From contig OX291552.1 of NCBI GenBank assembly GCA_946406115.1, positions 2,976,001 to 3,040,000 of the forward strand: a stretch of 64,000 nt of DNA. The letters run 5' to 3'. Every line of letters begins with the position of its first letter. Within the stretch, counting starts at the first letter, position 1. The notes beneath the pieces are model-generated. The model saw only the letters and a program-made list of their open reading frames with translations, was not told where the DNA came from and searched no databases. This DNA is from Apoda limacodes. Taxonomy: Eukaryota; Arthropoda; Insecta; Lepidoptera; Limacodidae. Shown here piece after piece: positions 58,801-64,000 of this stretch. A program made the position numbers and the translations under genes.

Positions 58801-60022
58801 AATTAAAATCGAGCGTTAAGAGTTACCCCACATAATACTAATAGAATTAAAAATTACTTCTTCTAAAGTGTAGGTCAAGACGATACAAGATACTACTCCT
58901 CCGAAGAGGACTCCCTTCAGAGGTGCGCGTCGCCGCCTCGCCATTCATACGTCCTAAAGCTGTTCGACCGGAGCGTGGATCTCTCTCAGTTCAGTGAAGA
59001 CTCCCCACTCTACCCCATATGCAGAGCTTGGATTGCTAATCAGCCTAAAGCTAACTATAAAAAGTTTGGAAAGTAAGTGTGATTTTATAATGAAAAAAAT
59101 CTTTTTTATTCAATAGGTTTCTGAGAACACATTTGAATCGTCGATACAATGTAAGCAATCTTAATTTCTGCCAAAAGTTCTATTTAAAGTATTAATACAA
59201 TACTTTGATAATCTACTAACAAGTATACAATATGTATTGAAACACTTAGTAGGTAATATAAATAAGTTAGTAAGCTACTAAAAACAAAGTCGAAACACAT
59301 GTCAAATATTATTTTTTGTTTTTATGTTGCATAGGAATTCAGATATTTAAGAGTATTAAGATGTTTAATAGTACTAGTGGCATAAGCACCCTCATAATTA
59401 TATTCTTGCACTCATATGTATACATATACTTACCTACACTTAAAACTGTCCATACTATCCATGAATATAATATAATAATAATCCATACTAATATTATAAA
59501 TGCAAAAGTAACTCTGCCTGTCTGTCTGTAACCTCTTAACTCTTAAACCACTGTACGGATTAAGATGAAATTTGGCATGGAGATAGTTCGAGAACCGGGA
59601 AAGGACATAAGCTACTTGAAAACATCAAGTGTTAGTCGGTTTATCACATAAATGTTTGTCTTGTCCAGTGTGGGAATCGAACCCACACCCTCTGCACAGC
59701 AGTCGGCCACACTACCAACTAGGCTGCGAGGGAATCAAAGACACACATAAATGGACAAAACAACAACGGACTAAATGTAAGTTTCTCCACGGGATGTCCC
59801 AAGAAATGGACCTGGAGAATTCTCGAAAAAACCTCAAGAAATTTCAAACCCTAATTTCTAGTCATAGACACGCTTTTATGTTTCAGAAGACGTTTGAAGC
59901 CGGTGGAGTGGAACGAGGACAGCGTGGAACTGCCGGGACCGTCGGGCGCGCGGCTCCCTCGCGTGCCGCCGCTGCTGCCCGAGCAGGAAGCGCGCTCCAA
60001 GGATAACATCAACCTTAACTAC
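52727..60022 (+). CDS. LIN37: LIN37, DREAM/MuvB core subunit, first five exons (3' end outside window)
   Basis: Exons 52727-52808, 55631-55736, 57928-58004, 58874-59072 and 59887-60022 join in phase for 200 codons. Exon 4 holds the family signature [20 protein letters not shown] then [15 protein letters not shown], which matches human LIN37 ([31 protein letters not shown]). The N-terminal part has a conserved-looking segment (AARGRLKGALMDVLD, cf. KARNQLDAVLQ). LIN37 is a nuclear scaffold-like subunit of the MuvB core that represses cell-cycle genes in DREAM. The last exon(s), with the expected C-terminal Trp/Arg-rich helix, are not seen before 64000. Introns 1 and 2 carry repeats. Confidence 0.9.
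52809..54435. other. LIN37 intron 1, 5' part
   Basis: AT-rich. A short minus-oriented fragment resembling the LINE 3' end (CACCTGATGGTAAGCAGTCA, near 53510-53530) is the only recognisable item. Confidence 0.35.
54436..55034 (-). repeat. Full-length GGTTCCGTA SINE-like repeat, about 600 bp (LIN37 intron 1)
   Basis: From right to left it starts with the head (plus-strand GGAACCCTCGGTGCGTGAGT then CCAACTCGCACTTGGCTGG followed by T-run) and ends in GGGTTCCGTAGCCAAATGGC with ACGGAACCC at 54436. The body has TGTGAACCGC and a poly(A) tract. It is the longest copy in the window and shows the repeat's overall structure. Confidence 0.7.
55631..55736 (+). CDS. LIN37: LIN37 exon 2
   Basis: Acceptor TTTTGTTCCAG; peptide VSAARGRLKGALMDVLDTVE then DSDVSSENTPTKRD; donor ACAG|GTTTGT. 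Phase 2 out. Confidence 0.87.
56243..56660. mobile_element. MITE with 100-bp inverted ends and a tandemly repeated terminal unit (LIN37 intron 2)
   Basis: CAGTGACATTGTAAATGCCG, TTAGATTATAATCTACC and AGTGAGATTGTTTACTATGA are inverted at 56565-56650. The left end carries two extra 64-bp tandem units (56243-56306, 56307-56370) that repeat part of the terminus (TTCTTTCTGGAAAAGTTACT). The core AGATTATAATCT is itself palindromic. No coding. Confidence 0.75.
56835..57640 (+). mobile_element. Degenerate copy of the 725-codon LINE family (LIN37 intron 2)
   Basis: CTACTGCATATCAATGACAT, GCTATGCAGATGACAGTACT, TTGGTGTACTCAACAGAGCG and GGAATGAGCTCCCTGACAAG match 14450-15270 with deletions and stops. Right after it a short RTE-like tail (GCCTATGTCCAGCAGAGGAT, 57678-57700) follows. 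Confidence 0.8.
57928..58004 (+). CDS. LIN37: LIN37 exon 3
   Basis: Acceptor AATATTCGCAG; peptide LTSTLLAFLTDEECRRLKYE then HIIKR; donor CGAG|GTTTAT. It is needed to restore phase between exons 2 (phase 2) and 4 (needs phase 1), which supports it strongly. Confidence 0.85.
58005..58873. other. LIN37 intron 3
   Basis: AT-rich, with a GTCCCCACTGTTGGTCTCGG repeat (about 58448-58520) of the type seen near 49785 and 51015. No other feature. Confidence 0.4.
58874..59072 (+). CDS. LIN37: LIN37 exon 4 (signature region)
   Basis: Acceptor AAAGTGTAG; peptide [60 protein letters not shown]; donor GGAAA|GTAAGT. Phase 2 out. Confidence 0.95.
59113..59250 (+). repeat. Dispersed repeat, copy 1 (LIN37 intron 4)
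   Basis: AGGTTTCTGAGAACACATTT, GAATCGTCGATACAAT, TACAATACTTTGATAATC and ACTAACAAGTATACAAT recur in the same order at 62169-62330. Unassigned family. Confidence 0.55.
59483..59630 (+). repeat. Helitron-like / dispersed repeat start (LIN37 intron 4)
   Basis: CATACTAATATTATAAATGC, AAAAGTAACTCTGCCTGTCT, ACTGTACGGATTAAGATGAA and TTTGGCATGGAGATAGTTCG form a phrase very common in lepidopteran genomes, usually assigned to Helitron-type elements. No terminus is defined here. Confidence 0.5.
59641..59740 (-). repeat. tRNA-derived SINE with A and B boxes (LIN37 intron 4)
   Basis: On the minus strand the tRNA-like head has an A box (TAGTTGGTAGTG, 59710-59721) and a B box (GGTTCGATTCC, 59673-59683), followed by GGACAAGACAAACATTTATG. 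It is too degenerate and lacks a full cloverleaf for a working tRNA. Best-preserved of three copies (6971, 28470). Confidence 0.7.
59887..60022 (+). CDS. LIN37: LIN37 exon 5
   Basis: Acceptor TTTATGTTTCAG; peptide RRLKPVEWNEDSVELPGPSG then RVPPLLPEQEARSKDNINLN Y; donor TAC|GTAAGT. GC-rich, Pro-rich like the equivalent part of LIN37. Phase 0 out; the next exon is not found. Confidence 0.87.
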
Positions 60023-60925
60023 GTAAGTAACTCTCATTCAATAAGTATACACAGATCATGATACATAACAGGTTACCGCGTAACGAGATGAATCACTCCC
60101 TATAAATGTTTTAATATCCTACTCTGTCACGTCGCCCACAGCTGTGTGCAAAAATTGACCTAACATTTAAACGTTAAGTTGTTATTGCCGCGAAAGTAAT
60201 GTAGTAAATAACAGCCTAAACATTCATTTCATAAGTCCGCCATCGAAGGGCCACAGCGAGATCGCCGCGAGCGCACACGACTAGGGTAATTGTAAAATCC
60301 ATATAGTAAACTGACAATTTTTTTTTGTGTATCCCATTATGTATAATGTCGGTGGATAGATCTTTGAACAACAATTGAGGATTCTATTAAAAGATTTTCC
60401 TCTGAGATGTATATTTTGAGTTGTTGGCTTCGAAAGTTAAAAAAAATGTGCCCATCCCCAAGGCTTTAGATATCTACAATAATTGTCATTCTACGGAACC
60501 CTAACATAATGCGTGTGCGACCAGCACTAGGCCGGTTTTTTTTTTTTTTATTAAACGCTAATAATCACACAAATTATTCCTGCTTATAAGACTGATAAGT
60601 CATCGTTTTCCAGAGACTATACTGAGATTTGGCCACATACAGGGTTAAAATTTTGTTAGGCTGGTTGCACCAACTAACTTTGACGTTGACCAGCCGTCAA
60701 AAATGGAAGATTGTATGAAAATTTCCATAGGCACCGTTTTTTAAACTGAACCGGCTTTAGTTTTAATATAGTTTAATTAAGCGTTCCATACTATCGTTTA
60801 TATAGTTGTAGTATATAGTTTATGCTGGTAAAATACCGTCGCGGAGTAGGAAAAATTTCGTACAATGACCTATTTGCCTACTGACAGTGGTCACAAACAT
60901 TCGTAATAAAAAATTTATACATACG
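60023..60925. other. LIN37 intron 5, first part
   Basis: AT-rich. A head fragment of the GGTTCCGTA repeat (60482-60545: CTACGGAACCCTAACATAAT ... CTAGGCCGGTTTTT) is the only recognised item. Confidence 0.4.
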
Positions 60926-61012
60926 AGGGGTGATCCAAAAGTAATGATAATCGGATATTTATGAAGCAGATAAAGATATGAAAATTATTTTTTTTTGCTT
61001 TCTTATACAATA

Positions 61013-63617
61013 TGTAACGGAATACCCCCAAATCCCTTAAAGGGGTTGTAGGGTATCCAGTACACATTTATTTAGTAATGGGCCCAAGGGTGAAATCATT
61101 AACCTGAAGCATCCGCAGCTTTCAGAAATTTGGTGAAAGCTTGAAAAGAACTTCTCCTTAAACTCAGCTGTGTGGGGGTCGATAACCGGTCATTTAGTCT
61201 CTGTGAGGCTAATTTAATAAAAAAAAAGTAGTTTAAGACCTTTTGCTTTAACTTTTTATTTTTAAATTTATGATTGATATGACAAGAATATTATTTCCAA
61301 ATAATTTATACATCGTAAAATATTCTTTATTGCTAATAAAGATACATGTTTCGTTATTTTAATTTATTAATACGCTTGTTCAATTTAGAATATTAGTGCA
61401 GACCGGTCTAGTAATTACTAGCCACGTAACATGCAACATGTTAAGATTGTGTATTAATAAATTTTAATTACAATAAAAACTTAGTCAATGTCGCTACGAA
61501 TATAAATTAAATAAAAAATAATAAAAATAAAGTAATTAAAATTTTAATTAAAAAAATATCAGAAGGCTCAGCTCTTGTATAACGTTTTGAGTGAAATAAT
61601 AAAATAATTTCTACTAGATCATATCTCATAATTTTGTACCTAAGCTATTGGGGCAATTGAGTTCATTAAAATTGTCATAGCAGTCGTTTTTAATGTGAGC
61701 TTCTAGGTCAACGCCCACCTGGAGCCTGGGTTGTTTGGGAATTCTCGGCAAAACTACTATACAATTGGGAATTATGATCACTATTAGTAATCACAAGAAT
61801 TTCACTTTGTAATTTTTGCAAAATAAGTAATTCTTATAACTACTTATTAGTTTTTAATAGTCGTATTACAAAAAATGAAACAACTATAATGTCACGTTCC
61901 CGTTTACGCTTGTATTCACACATTCATTTTCAGGTAAATCTTATTAAATAACTTTTTGCCTGTCGATCGTAATCATGATTTGTTAAAATGAATAGATGAT
62001 GATAAAGAAAACAAACTTAAGCCCCTCGGAGTACGTAGCAGAGGATTTTGTTACCTGTGTAGAGTCGGCACAGATAACAGAATACCTACCTACTAACCGC
62101 ACCACAAAAAATCATACCTACTTTTAATGACATATCCAGGGATCAAATCAAATAATAATTATTTGAATTAGTAGGTTGCTGAGAACACTTTTGAATCGTC
62201 GGTACAATCTATTTAACAACGTGAATTTGTGCCGAAAAGAGTCGGCAAGATTCTTAATTATTATTATTAAAAGTAATTATACAATACTTTGATAATCAAC
62301 TAACAAGTAGGTATACAATCTGTATTGAAGCACATCAGGATGATACTAATTCTATCGCAATGTCTTATCTACAGATGGTACAAAAAAAACTATAGCAATA
62401 ATGGCACAATCTGGACAATAGGTCCTGTACCTACATACTACATTCACTTTATCCATCGATCAAAATCTTCAGTCAAAAGCCGACGGCACGCGACTTGACG
62501 CGACGTCATTGTTTTCTTTGAATTAAATGAGTGAAATTCATTATTTAAGTTGTTTTTTTAATAAAATGGGTGAATTTCATTAGCAAATACAGCAAGATGA
62601 TTCTGTGAGTTGGAGTCTTTGAAAATAACGATTTGAGTCAAGGGCAAGATATGTATGTAGAGCGTTTTATCAACGGGAGACCATCGCAAGCATAAAAGGT
62701 TTCCGTCATATGATGCCTGCAGAAGCATGTCACTGCGGCTACAAATACTATTATCTGTGCTGCGGCTGTGCTGTGGCTGGCACATGCTACTCTTACGGTG
62801 TGAAGAAGAGGATAACAGTCGCGTTGAACTTCATAACAGTGGAAATGCTACGAAATGTGTGTTGCGGCGCGTCTCTTTGTTAACAACAATGGAGGCAACT
62901 TTGAATCATTTTTGTAAATGTTACGTACCTACGGGAAGGAAGCAAATGTTTTAAATAGAAGTTAAAATACTCAAAAGTTTTTTTTTTGTTTAGTGTTTAG
63001 TTCACTTTGAACCGCTTTTGTGAAAACGTACGTGCGTACGTACCTAGCTAATTTTTAAAATGGGAAGTTAAATAGGGTTTTAATTCAGTGTTTTAGTAAG
63101 TGAAGGTTACTTTGAATCATTTTTGTGAATTAGGATAAGTACAGTGTTAGTGAATATACCTATGTCATTGAACCTTTGTTGTTAAACCTGAAATTTTTAA
63201 ATGCAGTGCTTAGTGAAAAAGTTTAGTGAATTAAAGAAGTAAGCTGCTGCTGAAGCTTTTTAGTTAAGTAGGTAGCTTTTAGCCATCCTGTTTTTATATC
63301 TGCGTAGCGTCGCACAAATTCGCGTTTCTACGCCGAAAAAAGTACCAGGAACACATAAACGACAGGAGCGTACACGTTGTAGGTAGATAATTGTGTAACT
63401 GGAGTCGTACGAATCCAAAAGTACTAGATTCTCATAAATAAGCGGGTGGCATATTCTAAAGTTCATTAAACTTTATGGTCAAGTCAGAAACGTAAAATTA
63501 TTTTATAAAATTAGTATGAAAAACTGAAATGCCGATTTTCAGCGTGAAACTTTGAATAGTGATTGCTGAGTACGTGCACTCTTGCCCCCTTTAGGGATTT
63601 GGGGCATTTCCGTTACA
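61013..63617. mobile_element. 2.6-kb element with TGTAACGGAA inverted termini, superfamily unknown
   Basis: TGTAACGGAATACCCCCAAA then TCCCTTAAAGGGG at 61013-61049 is matched in inverse at 63581-63617 (TGTAACGGAAATGCCCCAAA then TCCCTAAAGGGGG). The interior is AT-rich, carries a dispersed repeat (62169-62330) and no transposase motif that I recognise; two small frames near 62558-62954 are unassigned. Likely non-autonomous. Confidence 0.55.
62169..62330 (+). repeat. Dispersed repeat, copy 2
   Basis: Partner of 59113-59250 (GAGAACACTTTTGAATCGTC, TACAATACTTTGATAATCAA, CTAACAAGTAGGTATACAAT), inside the 2.6-kb element. Confidence 0.55.
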
Positions 63618-63716
63618 CTCTGTATATCTAATAGGTCAGCACAAATAAATCATAAAAATTGGCTACCATATTTGGGAGGTGCATTCATTTGAATACGAAC
63701 TGTCTGAGAGAAAACA

Positions 63717-64000
63717 TGGAGAACAACGAAATCAGAGCTGTCATCAAGTACCTCTGTTTGAAAAAAATTATCTACCAAAGACATACACAGCGACCTAGTG
63801 GAAACATTAGGGGACTCTGCTCCCCCATATTCCACAGTTGCGCGCTAGGTAAAGGAGTTTAAGCTGGGTAGAACATCCACAGAAGATGAACATCGCGAGG
63901 GACGCCCATCCAGGTCCCTCACGCAGACAACGTTAAAAAAGTCGAAGATGTCGTGTTGGCAGATCGAAGTGTTACCATAAGGTATGTAGCTGAGGTCACA
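63717..64000 (+). pseudogene. Mariner transposase N-terminal region, disabled, partial
   Basis: MENNEIRAVIKYL at 63717 is the standard mariner start (helix-turn-helix). Further on, in another frame, VKEFKLGRTSTEDEHREGRP and SRS follow a TAG where mariners have Trp, and in a third frame VKKVEDVVLADRSVTIRYVA follows. One stop and at least two frameshifts before the catalytic DDD region make it inactive. The window ends before the catalytic domain. Confidence 0.75.

Larger units (their letters stand above)
60926..64000 (+). mobile_element. Mariner element interrupted by another transposon (runs off the window)
   Basis: TACGAGGGGTGATCCAAAAG (60927 on) resembles a mariner terminal inverted repeat. 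Eighty bases on, an unrelated element (61013-63617) begins. After it, mariner-type leader (ATTGGCTACCATATTTGGGA) and transposase start (63717) continue. The two leader parts together are about 180 bases, a normal mariner 5' leader length. The right terminal repeat is outside the window. Confidence 0.55.

Noticed and set aside
59650..59735. Genuine tRNA gene
   Set aside because: Only A and B boxes are present, without a full cloverleaf, and the sequence continues into a repeat body found at two other sites.
59629..60006. 125-codon plus-strand frame covering LIN37 exon 5
   Set aside because: It runs through a SINE and reads exon 5 in the wrong phase; splice sites and phase support the RRLKPVEW reading.

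Overview
The window reads as nuclear DNA of an animal with split genes, almost certainly a moth or butterfly. The DNA is AT-rich and genes are interrupted by GT-AG introns. Intergenic and intronic space is filled with transposon debris of types common in Lepidoptera: non-LTR retrotransposons of the Jockey/CR1, RTE and R1-like kinds, a tRNA-derived SINE, a repeat with GGTTCCGTA-type ends, Helitron-like pieces, mariner/Tc1 remnants and many foldback MITEs. No bacterial, plasmid, phage or CRISPR features are seen. All family assignments come from reading motifs by eye; no database search was run.

Host genes found by stitching exons with matching phase: (1) the last coding exon of an unidentified plus-strand gene (1490-2269) ending in an Asn/Gln/Thr-rich tail. 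(2) A complete 15-exon minus-strand gene for the DEAD-box RNA helicase DDX42 (33186 down to 6716, 754 codons). Its last intron is about 9 kb and has swallowed two non-LTR retrotransposons. (3) A short intronless plus-strand gene (39805-39987) for a 60-residue signal/TM micropeptide resembling SMIM30. (4) A complete 3-exon minus-strand gene for PYM, partner of Y14 and Mago (48866 down to 47009, 197 codons). (5) The first five exons of a plus-strand gene for LIN37, a DREAM/MuvB subunit (52727-60022); its 3' end lies beyond the window. DDX42 (a U2 snRNP-associated helicase) and PYM (exon-junction-complex recycling) both act in RNA metabolism, but nothing in the sequence shows coordinated regulation.

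Layout: 1-2400 end of an unknown gene; 2.5-5.1 kb SINE-like and Harbinger-like repeats; 6.7-33.2 kb DDX42 with transposon-laden introns, including one non-LTR element with an uninterrupted 725-residue reverse-transcriptase frame (13207-15384); 33.2-39.7 kb a graveyard of MITEs, a gypsy-like LTR pair and LINE 3' ends; 39.8 kb SMIM30-like; 40.6-46.6 kb LINE fragments including a striking 1.7-kb near-perfect inverted duplication; 47.0-48.9 kb PYM; 49-52.6 kb repeats and a gag fragment; 52.7-60.0 kb LIN37; 60.9-64.0 kb a broken mariner element that appears split by a 2.6-kb element with inverted termini.

No clearly new gene system was found. The most unusual items are the large palindrome at 41.7-43.5 kb, an exon-end duplication in DDX42 that creates a second in-frame splice donor, an in-frame stop just after a weak DDX42 donor, and the nested transposon at the right end.
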